NCBI GenBank assembly: GCA_905215555.1
Contig: CAJMQU010000002.1
Coordinates: 1 to 64,000, forward strand
Direction: 5' to 3'
DNA: 64,000 nucleotides
Origin: an uncultured bacterium
GTDB lineage: Bacteria; Bacteroidota; Bacteroidia; Bacteroidales; Bacteroidaceae
The notes beneath the pieces are model-generated. The model had not been told where the DNA came from, did not search any database, and saw only the letters and a list, made by a program, of their open reading frames with translations. The translations under genes were made by a program, and so were the position numbers. Shown piece by piece: positions 54,111 through 63,853 of the stretch (position 1 is the stretch's first letter; each line of letters opens with the position of its first letter).

Positions 54111-54144
54111 CTGATCGTTTTCCTGATATCAGGAAAACGATCAG
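54111..54144. terminator. Bidirectional palindromic terminator
   Basis: A perfect 34-bp palindrome (CTGATCGTTTTCCTGA/TA/TCAGGAAAACGATCAG) lies between convergent mutS and the second hybrid regulator, followed by an AT-rich stretch on both sides. Confidence 0.8.
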
Positions 54145-54165
54145 GATAAATTTTAGATTGTGCTT

Positions 54166-57100
54166 TTATAATAAAGACTTCTCTATCATGACGTTATCCT
54201 TTTGCTGTTCTCTATACTGCCGCGGCGGCATACCGAAGCGTGCAGTGAACAGCTTGTAGAAGGTGCCCCTATTATTGAACCCTGTCTGGTCCATAATTTC
54301 TTCAATGGTGAGATTCTTAGTCAGCAGTAACCGTTCTGCTATGGTAAGGCGATATTCCTTGATGATGTCGGCCGGTGACTTTTCGGTTATCGGCTTCAGT
54401 TTCCGGTAGAACTGGCGGGTACTATAACCTAAGTCGCTGCTCAATAATTCGACGGACAAGTCAGGATTGCTGATATTCTTCTCTATGGTCTCTATTACCT
54501 TATCCAGGAACTCCTGGTCTTCTTTATGTATGCAGTTGCCGTTTTCTATCTTGAAGGAGCTGAAGATGGAGCTATAATACTCTTTTAAGTCCAATTTCCG
54601 TTTTATCAGCCGGTAGACCATCTTCTCCAGATATTTCACATTGAAGGGCTTGGTGACGTAAGCTTCCGCCCCCGATTCGATACCTTTCACCTGCTCGTCC
54701 TCATTGTGGAGGGCGGACAATAAAATCAGCGGTATGTGGCTCCATAATTTGTTTTGCTTTATCTGTTGAGCGAAAGAGAGTCCGTCGATTTCGGGCATCA
54801 TCACATCTGAGATAATTAAATCCGGTTGTTTTAACTCCAGATTGTCTAAAGCCTCCCTGGCGTTGTTGAAGGATAATACATTATACTTCTCTACAAATAT
54901 TTCCGAAACGAACCACAGCATGGAAGGGTCATCATCGATGATCATAATGGTTTGTTTGGAAGTATCAAAATCCGTAACAGTCTTTTCTAATTCTATGGGT
55001 TCCTCCTGGAGGTTCACTGGAGTATTCTCATACACTTCTTGCAGCGTTTCCTGCCCTGTCAGGGTTAGCTCCGGTAAAGTCACTGTGAATGTCGTTAACT
55101 CGTTGGGCACACTGTCAACGTTGATTTGTCCATTTAGCAGATTGGTCATGCTCTTACATATGGCCAGTCCGAGCCCGTTCCGCGAATTGGTTCCGTTCAT
55201 CTCGAAAGAATCCAGTATCTTGTAGCGGTCGAATATCTTTGCAAGATTCTCTTTGGCTATTCCCTTTCCGGAATTGGAGATACGGAGAGTGAGATGTTTG
55301 TCTATTGTTTTCAATTCGACAGAGATGCTTCCTTTTTCCGGTGTATATTTGAAGGCATTAGATATCAGATTGTTGGTTATCTTATTAAAGCAACTGATAT
55401 CCGTGTTCCATAAAACGTCGGGCTGTATGTCCAAACGGTAGTTCAAATTGCGATTTTCCGCCAATTCACCGAATGATTCTGCTATATTCCTTATCTTATC
55501 CGATACGGGTAACCGCTGAATTGAAAGAGCTTTGTTGCCGGTTTCCAGTCGGCGGAATTCAAGTAACTCTAAAATCAGACTATTTAATCTTTCTGTATTT
55601 TGCCGTATTATTTGTCCGTATTTACGAATGTATGAATCGGCGTTCGGGTAAGCCAGTATCTTCTCACACGGACCATAAATCAGTGTCAGGGGTGTACAGA
55701 ATTCATGCGTAATGTTAGTGAAGAAGCGGAGTTTCGATTCGTAGATTTCCTCTTTCTTCTCCCGGTTCATTTTCTCGATCATGCGGTGTTGCTTGCGGCG
55801 ATACCTTTGAATGAACTGATAAACCAGTAGGATACAGAAAGAAGCGAACAGAATGAAATAAACTCCGTAAGCCCAGTAACTCAGATACCAGGGCGGAGTG
55901 ATGTAGATGAACAGGGTCTGAGGCTGGCTCTCCTGTCCGTTAATGTTATTCTTGTATTTCACTAATAAAGTGTATTTTCCGGGTGAGAGGTTGGAGAATA
56001 TGGCACTGGCCGACGTTCCGCTCTCTATCCAATGTTCACTGACTTCCTCCAGTTTGTAAGAGTAGGAGTAGTTGTTCCCGTTGATGTAGTCGACAGCCAT
56101 AAAGTTGATACAGAAGAAGTTCTGGCTGTAATCCAGTTGAAGTGTCGGCGTCCCTTTCTTCTCTGAGAAGAAATCGTAGATATTGTGATCCTTTCCGAAG
56201 ATGGTCAATCCTTTCAGGTGTATCTGGGGCATGTACTCTTCCATAGTGTATGTATTGGATTTAACGGTTACAAACCCGTTTGTTCCGCCAAAAAGCAATG
56301 TACCCGTCCGTTTGTCCTGATAGAAGGCTCCATCGCTGAATTCGGTAACAGCCAGTCCGTTTTCCCGGTTGTAGGTCTGTCCGGTATTGGTTTTGGGATT
56401 GAATCTTACCAGTCCCTGATTGGTGCTGATCCAGAGATTATCCTGCTGGTCTTCCAGAATGCCATGTACGGTGTTGTTCAAAAACAGATCAGCCCTGTCA
56501 TGGTAGTGCGAATTATCCTGGTTGAAATGAAGCAGCCCCGAACTGGTTCCCAGCCAATACCCCTTTTCATTCTTGTAAATGGCAAAAATATCATTGGCTG
56601 TCTGACTGTTCACCACGTCATCGAAACTATATGGAGTCAATCTCCCGGTATTGGTATTCAGTTTGTAAGCTCCGTAGCCACGGTTACCAAACCACAGGAC
56701 AGAATCATTTTCCTGGAACGAGGTAAAGAAATAGTTGGAAGCCATACGTCCGTCATCCAATACTATCCTGGTGGCTGATTTTACGGTAGGGGAAGCACTG
56801 TTTTCACCCAGAATAATCTTCACAATACCTTCCCCCACAGTAGCCACCCATAGGGTAGAATCATTCAGCTCATTGATGGAATGTACATATTTCAACTTTT
56901 CTCCGTTGGCCGTCACCGGGAACTCCCGTATCTGTTTATTCTTATAAGAATAGTAGTTTAACCCATTTTCCGTACCTATCCATAATTTGTCGGTGGAACC
57001 GGGAGCAAAGCAGTAAACAGAATTATCGGTCAGTGTACTGTTGCTGACAGAAATACGGTCGAAAGATTCCGGTGCATTGCTCTCAGGAGAATAATTCCGG

Positions 57101-58218
57101 ATGCGCAGTATTCCTCCCCCTTTGGTTCCTATCCACAGTGTTTGTTCCTGGTCATAGTACAGGGTGCGTACTGGATTGTTTATCTGGTATACCGGAGTAT
57201 CCAGCAAGGTATTGGTGATGGAAAAAGCATCGTTGAAATACATATATACTCCTTGTCCGTCCGTTCCTATCCAGACAATGTCCTGGAATTTGTCTTTCAT
57301 CAGGCAGAAGATGCCGGAATGAATTTCAGTGGGCTGTATTTGGTACTTGATTTTTTGGTCGGACATGTATTTGAGTACGATTAAACCGCTGTTTTTGAAG
57401 CCGATGTAGTAATCGTTCTGCTGTTTGATGATGGAAGAAACTTCACCGTGTGCCTCAATTTCCGCTTTGAGATCTGCGATGAAGTATTGCTGCTGGTTGT
57501 TGAAATCGTATTCGTAGAGTGAATAGGTTTCATCAATGAAATACACTAAACGTTCTTCCGAGAAGGCCCATAACAGTTTCTCCTGGTGCTTGAAGAGGTT
57601 ATTGGAGGTCAGGGTTATGTCTTCTGCTGTCTTGTTTATCTGATAGCTGCGGGTATCATTGTCGGAGGTGAAAATCCACAATATATTATTTGCGTCTACG
57701 GTGACGGACAACACATGTCCGAATGAGATTTGGGGAACGTCCAACTTCTGAAAGGCTTGTTTCTCCCGTTGAAAGTAGTAGAGATATCCGTCATCTTTTA
57801 CGATGAACAGGTCATTATCGTCACTTTTGGCCATATAGTTTTTGTCCTTGAACTCGGCAAAACTGCGGCAGGTCTGCTGCTTGGTGTCCAGCCGGTCGAG
57901 TCCGTAGTTTGTCTGAATCCACAATACGTCTTTTTCGGTTTCCATGATACTGTTGATCAGGTTGCCGGACAGGATTGTTTTAGAAGAGTTGACAGGGCTG
58001 TATACATGTAAATTTTTGCCATCGAAGACGTTCAGACCATCGCACGAGCCAATCCAGATGATGCCTTGGTGATCTTGATAAAGAGACAGGATGGCGCTGT
58101 TGGACAGTCCGTCCTTATTGGAGAATTGTCTTAAACTGTATGCACGGGCCTGATGTGATAGGCAGCATAAAATGCAGGTCAGCAATGAAATTCCGAAAAG
58201 GTAGTGTCTGTTTTTCAT
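54166..58218 (-). CDS. Hybrid two-component system regulator (HTCS) divergent from GH38
   Basis: 1350 residues. A signal peptide (about 1-26) precedes Reg_prop propeller repeats (LYQDHQGIIWIGSCDGLNVFDG onward), a Y_Y_Y domain (to about 770), TM (about 775-797), HisKA with His838 (THEFCTPL; the usual Arg after the first residues is Cys841), HATPase (NNLISNAFKYT, NGLGLAICKSM), a receiver with Asp1138 (IISDVMMP) and an AraC-type DNA-binding domain (EEIMDQTGFNNRGTFYKLFTARFG). Expected to sense a periplasmic glycan and activate the divergent GH38 gene and perhaps the transporter. The C-terminal tail after the helix-turn-helix is slightly extended. The H-box cysteine is uncommon but the catalytic His is kept. 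Confidence 0.94.
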   Translation of the reverse strand: MKNRHYLFGISLLTCILCCLSHQARAYSLRQFSNKDGLSNSAILSLYQDHQGIIWIGSCDGLNVFDGKNLHVYSPVNSSKTILSGNLINSIMETEKDVLWIQTNYGLDRLDTKQQTCRSFAEFKDKNYMAKSDDNDLFIVKDDGYLYYFQREKQAFQKLDVPQISFGHVLSVTVDANNILWIFTSDNDTRSYQINKTAEDITLTSNNLFKHQEKLLWAFSEERLVYFIDETYSLYEYDFNNQQQYFIADLKAEIEAHGEVSSIIKQQNDYYIGFKNSGLIVLKYMSDQKIKYQIQPTEIHSGIFCLMKDKFQDIVWIGTDGQGVYMYFNDAFSITNTLLDTPVYQINNPVRTLYYDQEQTLWIGTKGGGILRIRNYSPESNAPESFDRISVSNSTLTDNSVYCFAPGSTDKLWIGTENGLNYYSYKNKQIREFPVTANGEKLKYVHSINELNDSTLWVATVGEGIVKIILGENSASPTVKSATRIVLDDGRMASNYFFTSFQENDSVLWFGNRGYGAYKLNTNTGRLTPYSFDDVVNSQTANDIFAIYKNEKGYWLGTSSGLLHFNQDNSHYHDRADLFLNNTVHGILEDQQDNLWISTNQGLVRFNPKTNTGQTYNRENGLAVTEFSDGAFYQDKRTGTLLFGGTNGFVTVKSNTYTMEEYMPQIHLKGLTIFGKDHNIYDFFSEKKGTPTLQLDYSQNFFCINFMAVDYINGNNYSYSYKLEEVSEHWIESGTSASAIFSNLSPGKYTLLVKYKNNINGQESQPQTLFIYITPPWYLSYWAYGVYFILFASFCILLVYQFIQRYRRKQHRMIEKMNREKKEEIYESKLRFFTNITHEFCTPLTLIYGPCEKILAYPNADSYIRKYGQIIRQNTERLNSLILELLEFRRLETGNKALSIQRLPVSDKIRNIAESFGELAENRNLNYRLDIQPDVLWNTDISCFNKITNNLISNAFKYTPEKGSISVELKTIDKHLTLRISNSGKGIAKENLAKIFDRYKILDSFEMNGTNSRNGLGLAICKSMTNLLNGQINVDSVPNELTTFTVTLPELTLTGQETLQEVYENTPVNLQEEPIELEKTVTDFDTSKQTIMIIDDDPSMLWFVSEIFVEKYNVLSFNNAREALDNLELKQPDLIISDVMMPEIDGLSFAQQIKQNKLWSHIPLILLSALHNEDEQVKGIESGAEAYVTKPFNVKYLEKMVYRLIKRKLDLKEYYSSIFSSFKIENGNCIHKEDQEFLDKVIETIEKNISNPDLSVELLSSDLGYSTRQFYRKLKPITEKSPADIIKEYRLTIAERLLLTKNLTIEEIMDQTGFNNRGTFYKLFTARFGMPPRQYREQQKDNVMIEKSLL

Positions 58219-58239
58219 ATTTTGTATATCGGACTAATT

Positions 58240-58403
58240 GGTCATGGCAAAGATAAAGAATAATGGTAGGATATGGCAGGAATACTTAAAAAAATAGAGT
58301 AATACTTTTCTGACTTTTTTGTTCATTCTCCTGCCATGACCACATTGTGGGACTCTTATGTCGTAAATGTGTATAGACTTTCAGATAAATACGCTTACTT
58401 TTG
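58240..58403. promoter_or_regulatory. Divergent control region of HTCS and GH38
   Basis: GGTCATGGCA (58240-58249) is the exact inverse of TGCCATGACC (58334-58343), and ATGGCAGG (58274-58281) of CCTGCCAT (58331-58338), giving three copies of a TGGCAG-type core. The minus-strand -7 TATCTTTG (58255 to 58248) serves the regulator and TACTTTTG (58396-58403) serves GH38. Confidence 0.55.
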
Positions 58404-58437
58404 TGTCTATCTTGATTATTCACTTAAATAGTTAACC

Positions 58438-61400
58438 ATGAAATTACCGATTATCTTATTAGCATCGATGCTGTTTTGTTCGGGTGGTGCATTCGCACAA
58501 AATGCAGAGCAAGAGAAACAGGCAAAAGTTTACGTGGTGGCAGATGCCCACTTGGACACCCAATGGAACTGGGATATACAGACCACCATTAAAGAGTATG
58601 TCTGGAACACCCTGTCACGCAACCTGTTTTTGCTGAAGAAGTATCCCGACTATGTTTTCAATTTTGAAGGAGGGGTCAAATATGCATGGATGAAGGAATA
58701 TTATCCCAGCGAATATGAACAGCTTAAAGCATTTGTCCGTTCGGGACGCTGGCACATTAGCGGCAGCAGTTGGGAAGCTTCGGACGTGTTGGTTCCTTCT
58801 GTCGAATCCTCCATCCGTAACATCTTGCTCGGACAGGAATACTACAGACAGGAATTCGGAGTGGAGAGTACCGATATTTTCCTTCCCGACTGTTTCGGCT
58901 TTGGCTGGACATTGCCTACTATTGCCAAACACTGCGGTCTCATCGGCTTTTCTTCACAAAAGCTGGACTGGCGTACCAATCCTTTCTACGGTAAAAGCAA
59001 GCATCCTTTCACGATTGGATTATGGCAAGGAGTAGACGGCTCATCCATTATGCTTGCTCACGGTTATGATTATGGTAAGCGTTGGAACAATATCGACCTG
59101 TCGGAAGATAAAGAATTGCAGGAACTGGCCAAACGCACTCCGCTGAATACCGTATATCGCTATTATGGTACGGGTGATACGGGAGGTTCCCCTTCTCTAG
59201 GGTCTGTCAACTCTGTGGAGAAAGGTGTCAAAGGAAACGGACCGTTGAAGATTATCAGCGCTACGAGCGACCGGTTGTTTAAAGATTATCTGCCTTATGA
59301 CAAACATCCCGAATTGCCCGTATTCAACGGTGAACTTCTGATGGATGTGCATGGAACAGGGTGCTATACTTCACAAGCTGCCATGAAACTCTACAACCGG
59401 CAGAATGAACTGTTGGGTGATGCTGCCGAACGGGCTGCTGTTGCGGCGGATTGGATGGGTGCGGCCGGTTACCCCGGCAAAAGTCTGACAGAGTCGTGGC
59501 AGCGTTTTATCTTCCACCAGTTCCACGATGACCTCACAGGCACCAGTATTCCGCGTGCTTATGAATTTTCATGGAATGATGAACTTCTTTCATTGAAGCA
59601 GTTCTCTGGTATATTGACTGCTTCTGTCGGAGCGGTTTCCGAGAAAATGGATACCCGTGTCAAGGGCATTCCTGTTGTGTTCTACAATGCATTGGGTTTC
59701 CCGGTAACGGATGTGGTGGAGATTGCGGTTGAAGCTTCCAAATTCCCTAAAGGAGCAAGTGCTTATAATGCGGAAGGTAAAAAAGTAGCTTCTCAAATCC
59801 TGTCTTATAAAGACGGGAAGGTACATTTGCTGGTAGAAGCTACTGTGCCTGCTACGGGATATGCGGTTTATGATATCCGTCTCTCAGGAAATCAGCAACA
59901 AGTGGTCCCATCCGTTGCGAAGGCGACAATAGAGAATTCCGTGTATAAGATTTCGTTGAATGAACAGGGTGACATCAGCTCCCTGTATGATAAGATAAAC
60001 GATAAGGAGCTTGTTAAAAGCGGCAGACAGATCCGTCTGGCCCTCTTTACTGACAATTCCTCTTACAACTGGCCTGCCTGGGAGATTATGAAGAAGACGG
60101 TTGACAGTACTCCTGTTTCCATTACAGAAGATGTAAGAATGACTTTGAGTGAAGACGGAGAACTGCGCAAAACCATTTGCGTGGAAAAACGTCATGGCAA
60201 GTCATTGTTCCGTCAGTATATCCGCCTTTACGAAGGTGAGTTGGCCGGACGTATCGATTTCTATAATGAAATAGACTGGCAGTCTACCAATGCCCTTCTG
60301 AAAGCCGAGTTCCCTTTGAATCTTGATAACGAGAAAGCTACATACGACCTTGGTATCGGCAGCGTCCAGAGAGGTAATAATGTACTGACCGCTTATGAAG
60401 TCTACGCCCAACAATGGACAGACCTGACCGACCGCAGCGGTAGCTATGGTGTTTCTATTCTGAATGACAGTAAATATGGCTGGGATAAACCGGATAACAA
60501 TACCCTCCGCCTGACTTTGCTCCATACGCCGGCCACAAAGAACAATTATTCCTATCAGGACCGTCAGGACTTGGGTTATCATACATTTACCTATAGTTTG
60601 GTTCCACATGCCGGTGCTTTGGATAAGGCGCAGGCCGCTATGGATGCTGAAGTGCTGAATCAGCGTGTCAAAGCTTTCAGAACGGAGAAACATACAGGAG
60701 CGTTGGGCAAGATTTTCTCTTTAGTTTCTTCAAACAATAACAATGTAGTGATTAAGGCTTTGAAGAAAGCAGAAAGCTCTGATGAGTATGTGCTGCGTGT
60801 ATATGAGACCGGTGGTAAAGCCTTGCAAAATGCTGTACTGACATTTGCCGGGAACATTCTGAGCGCTAGTGAAGCGGACGGTACGGAAAAGAGTATCGGT
60901 AGTGCGGCTTTCAAAGGTCGTCAATTAGAGGTTTCTGTACAGCCCAATAGTATCAAAACCTATAAAATCCGCCTGAATACTACTGGAGAAGAGAAGTTGA
61001 AGTACGAGCAATTGCCTCTGAACTATGACCGGAAATGCTTTAGCTGGAATGAATTCCGTTGGGAAGCAGACTTTGAATCCGGCTATTCTTATGCGGCAGA
61101 GCTGATTCCTGCAGAACTGACTGTTAATCGCATTCCTTTCCGTCTGGAAACGAAAGAAGAGAAGAATGGTATGGCATGTACTGGGGGGACTTTGCAATTA
61201 CCTGCCGGACATACTTATAATCGTTTGTACATCCTTGCTGCAGCGGCTACTTCCGAGAAAGATGCGAAGGGAACATTCCGCGCCGGTAAGAGTTTGCAGG
61301 AGCTTGTTGTTCCGTCTTATACCGGTTTTATCGGTCAGTGGGGACATACGGGGCATACGCAAGGCTATTTGAAGGATGCGGAAGTAGCCTATACCGGTAC

Positions 61401-62049
61401 ACATCGCCACTCTGCCGAGGGAGATCATGCTTATGAGTTTACTTATATGTTCAAGTTGGCCATTGATATTCCGGCTAAAGCCACTGAAATTGTTCTGCCG
61501 GACAATAAGGATATGGTCATCTTTGCCGCTACGCTTGTAGAGGAACCTTATGCGCCTGTTGAGGCTGTGTCTACCTTGTTCCGTACTGCCAATAAAGATA
61601 ATGCTTGCCTGCAAAGGATGGCGGCGCCGAAGGTTAATCTGCTGAAGCCGGAGCATATCGTTGCCTGGTCGGGATATACTAATGATAATGAGAAGCCTGC
61701 ATTCCTTGTCGACGGAAAAGAGAACACAAAATGGTGTGACATCTCCATGCTTCCTAATTACGTTGATTTCGACCTGGGAACAGAAAAGGAGATTAGTGGC
61801 TGGAAGATGGTGAATGCTGCTCAGGAAAGTCACTCTTATATAACAAGCAACTGTTTTCTGCAAGGCCGGAGCAATCCGAATGAAGCATGGCGCACACTGG
61901 ATTTTGTAACCGGAAATAAGCAGAATGTAATCAACCGGTCTTTGGGTAAGACTGAGAAGGTGCGTTATTTACGTCTGTTGGTTACTCAGCCGGTACAGGC
62001 TCCTAACGGGAAAGATACGCGGATTTATGAGTTTGCTGTTTACGAATAA
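58438..62049 (+). CDS. GH38 alpha-mannosidase with C-terminal F5/8-type domain
   Basis: 1203 residues. A signal peptide ends near residue 20 (SGGAFAQ). The catalytic domain has the zinc-site DAHLDTQWNWD (His38, Asp40), the nucleophile Asp151 in LPDCFGFG and the zinc-linked His in HQFHDDLTGTS. The GH38 C-terminal beta-domains continue to about residue 1050, and a discoidin-like F5/8 type C domain (about 1060-1203; GYTNDNEKPAFLVDGKENTKW, RYLRLLV, IYEFAVYE) may bind galactose- or mannose-type sugars. It removes alpha-linked mannose, probably from host or yeast N-glycans or mannan, in the periplasm or on the surface. It is divergent from the HTCS and ends at a strong terminator. Confidence 0.92.
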   Translation: MKLPIILLASMLFCSGGAFAQNAEQEKQAKVYVVADAHLDTQWNWDIQTTIKEYVWNTLSRNLFLLKKYPDYVFNFEGGVKYAWMKEYYPSEYEQLKAFVRSGRWHISGSSWEASDVLVPSVESSIRNILLGQEYYRQEFGVESTDIFLPDCFGFGWTLPTIAKHCGLIGFSSQKLDWRTNPFYGKSKHPFTIGLWQGVDGSSIMLAHGYDYGKRWNNIDLSEDKELQELAKRTPLNTVYRYYGTGDTGGSPSLGSVNSVEKGVKGNGPLKIISATSDRLFKDYLPYDKHPELPVFNGELLMDVHGTGCYTSQAAMKLYNRQNELLGDAAERAAVAADWMGAAGYPGKSLTESWQRFIFHQFHDDLTGTSIPRAYEFSWNDELLSLKQFSGILTASVGAVSEKMDTRVKGIPVVFYNALGFPVTDVVEIAVEASKFPKGASAYNAEGKKVASQILSYKDGKVHLLVEATVPATGYAVYDIRLSGNQQQVVPSVAKATIENSVYKISLNEQGDISSLYDKINDKELVKSGRQIRLALFTDNSSYNWPAWEIMKKTVDSTPVSITEDVRMTLSEDGELRKTICVEKRHGKSLFRQYIRLYEGELAGRIDFYNEIDWQSTNALLKAEFPLNLDNEKATYDLGIGSVQRGNNVLTAYEVYAQQWTDLTDRSGSYGVSILNDSKYGWDKPDNNTLRLTLLHTPATKNNYSYQDRQDLGYHTFTYSLVPHAGALDKAQAAMDAEVLNQRVKAFRTEKHTGALGKIFSLVSSNNNNVVIKALKKAESSDEYVLRVYETGGKALQNAVLTFAGNILSASEADGTEKSIGSAAFKGRQLEVSVQPNSIKTYKIRLNTTGEEKLKYEQLPLNYDRKCFSWNEFRWEADFESGYSYAAELIPAELTVNRIPFRLETKEEKNGMACTGGTLQLPAGHTYNRLYILAAAATSEKDAKGTFRAGKSLQELVVPSYTGFIGQWGHTGHTQGYLKDAEVAYTGTHRHSAEGDHAYEFTYMFKLAIDIPAKATEIVLPDNKDMVIFAATLVEEPYAPVEAVSTLFRTANKDNACLQRMAAPKVNLLKPEHIVAWSGYTNDNEKPAFLVDGKENTKWCDISMLPNYVDFDLGTEKEISGWKMVNAAQESHSYITSNCFLQGRSNPNEAWRTLDFVTGNKQNVINRSLGKTEKVRYLRLLVTQPVQAPNGKDTRIYEFAVYE

Positions 62050-62072
62050 ACTCATTTAATAGTAATCTAACT

Positions 62073-62121
62073 AACGTGAGTTCGATGAATTAAACGAAGT
62101 GATTTTCATCGAACTCACGTT
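62073..62121. terminator. Terminator between GH38 and the symporter gene
   Basis: AACGTGAGTTCGATGAA (62073-62089) pairs perfectly over 17 bp with TTCATCGAACTCACGTT (62105-62121), with a 15-nt loop. It can serve both convergent genes. Confidence 0.8.
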
Positions 62122-62147
62122 ATTAAGGAAGAAGTACTAAAAGGCTT

Positions 62148-63812
62148 CTAAAGCGGACGGCGTAATGATAAAATAAGCAAATATATTCCTATCAATGTCA
62201 CAACTAATCCGACAGCGACAGGTACGACAATGTTTTCTTTCGCGATGAAACCGAGAACTGTGATAAGCACACCGGACAGCCCGAGACCAATGCCCAACAC
62301 TTTCTGTGTAAATCTGTTAGTCTGTCTAGATTCTTCAGTATCGCCTGCGTCTTCCTGACGCATTCTTGCATTCCGTCCTGAAATATAGGCTATATATTCC
62401 GGAGCGATGAATTCTTTTGCTTTCAGTACCATCTCAATCCCGGCAAGCAGTATCACAGGAACGGCGGTACCGACTATCATTTCCCATGCCCTATCAAGAG
62501 CCAATCCTAAATGCGGAGTCACAAACTTGAATATCAAGTTGATGGTAAGGCTTATAAATGTCACTGAAAGTATCGTGCGCGCAGTTTGCCGCTTTGAGAA
62601 CAAAGACCATATAACAGGAAGATAAATCGGAACTCCCGTCAATGCCGCCACACTGATTACAACGTTTACAATACCTCCCATAGAACGTATCAGAAGCGCT
62701 ATAATAATAGCTGTTATTCCGAACCCCCATGTGGAAATCCTTGCCACATTCATTAATGTCTTTTCAGAAGTATCAGGGCGCATTCTTTTGAATATGTCGT
62801 TGGTAACCACACCTGCCGATATGTTCAGAGTGGCATTGAGAGAACTTGCCGTTGCGAAAATCATTCCCCCGAGCATTAGACCAAGCAATCCGTCAGGCAT
62901 AGCCTCCTTGCACATAAGAAGATAGGCTCCTTCGTTTTCAAGGCCTGGTAATGATGGATTATAGATTCGGTAAATCATGGGTATCAACATCCACAGAATC
63001 GGACTGATTGTGTAGAGCGCACCGAAAAGCCAACCTGTTTTTCTTGAATCCCTTTCCGTCTTTACAGAAGTATATCTCTGAACATATGCCCAGTTACCTC
63101 CGAGGAAAAACATATTATAGACAGCAAAGGCTATTACGAACCCGGGAGTATACTCTCCTTCAAAGAGTCCGAAAAATCTGTCCGGCGCCTTTTCGAAAAA
63201 TGTACCGACTCCACCAATCTTGTCGAAAGCAAGCGGAACAGCTATCACTACTGCCGCAAAAAGAATTACGAACTGAAGGACATCAGTCACAACCACTCCT
63301 CTCAAACCTCCGAGAGCAACATAAACCATGCTGAATGCTCCTAAAACGAGGATAGCTGTGGTTAGAGGAATACCCGTAGTAACTTCGACTATTTTAGCTA
63401 CGGGATAAAGAAACGAACCCATAGTGAAAATCGACACGGCCAAAAAAATATAAGTATATGTCTTTTGTGTCTTGACGCCAAGACGGTTCGTAATGTATTC
63501 GGCAGCCGTGAGACTGTGGGTACGATGCCATCGGGGAGCAATCCATGTGCTTACGGCATATCCGGCAATAGCCATTGTAAGCTGGATAACGATTGATACC
63601 ATTCCATACGAATAAGCTATTGACCCCCACACGACGAAAGTACCTGCCGAGAAAAATCCCATGAACAATGAAAGTCCACTCATTCCCCATGGTACGTTGC
63701 CGCCACCTGAGAAAAAACTTTTCATATCCTTTCCTGTCTTAGAAAAAGACACTCCTGTAATCAACACTCCTATTGAAAATAGGATGATGGTTATGTAATC
63801 AAGTATATTCAT
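62148..63812 (-). CDS. Sodium/solute symporter (SSS family)
   Basis: 554 residues with about 13-14 hydrophobic helices of the LeuT-like SSS fold. Recognisable parts are the first helices (MNILDYITIILFSIGVLITG, SFFSGGGNVPWGMSGLSLFMGFFSAGTFV), the conserved GGLRGVVVTDVLQFVILFAAV in the middle, and LGGMIFATASSLNATLNISAGVVTNDIF near residue 315-342, which carries Ser/Asn residues of the sodium site. It should import a sugar or sugar acid with Na+ across the inner membrane; the solute is unknown. It follows the partial gene at the right edge by 41 bp and is convergent with GH38. Confidence 0.9.
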   Translation of the reverse strand: MNILDYITIILFSIGVLITGVSFSKTGKDMKSFFSGGGNVPWGMSGLSLFMGFFSAGTFVVWGSIAYSYGMVSIVIQLTMAIAGYAVSTWIAPRWHRTHSLTAAEYITNRLGVKTQKTYTYIFLAVSIFTMGSFLYPVAKIVEVTTGIPLTTAILVLGAFSMVYVALGGLRGVVVTDVLQFVILFAAVVIAVPLAFDKIGGVGTFFEKAPDRFFGLFEGEYTPGFVIAFAVYNMFFLGGNWAYVQRYTSVKTERDSRKTGWLFGALYTISPILWMLIPMIYRIYNPSLPGLENEGAYLLMCKEAMPDGLLGLMLGGMIFATASSLNATLNISAGVVTNDIFKRMRPDTSEKTLMNVARISTWGFGITAIIIALLIRSMGGIVNVVISVAALTGVPIYLPVIWSLFSKRQTARTILSVTFISLTINLIFKFVTPHLGLALDRAWEMIVGTAVPVILLAGIEMVLKAKEFIAPEYIAYISGRNARMRQEDAGDTEESRQTNRFTQKVLGIGLGLSGVLITVLGFIAKENIVVPVAVGLVVTLIGIYLLILSLRRPL

Positions 63813-63853
63813 TTCAGTTTGTTATTATCAATATTTATACTGGTTCCGTTACC

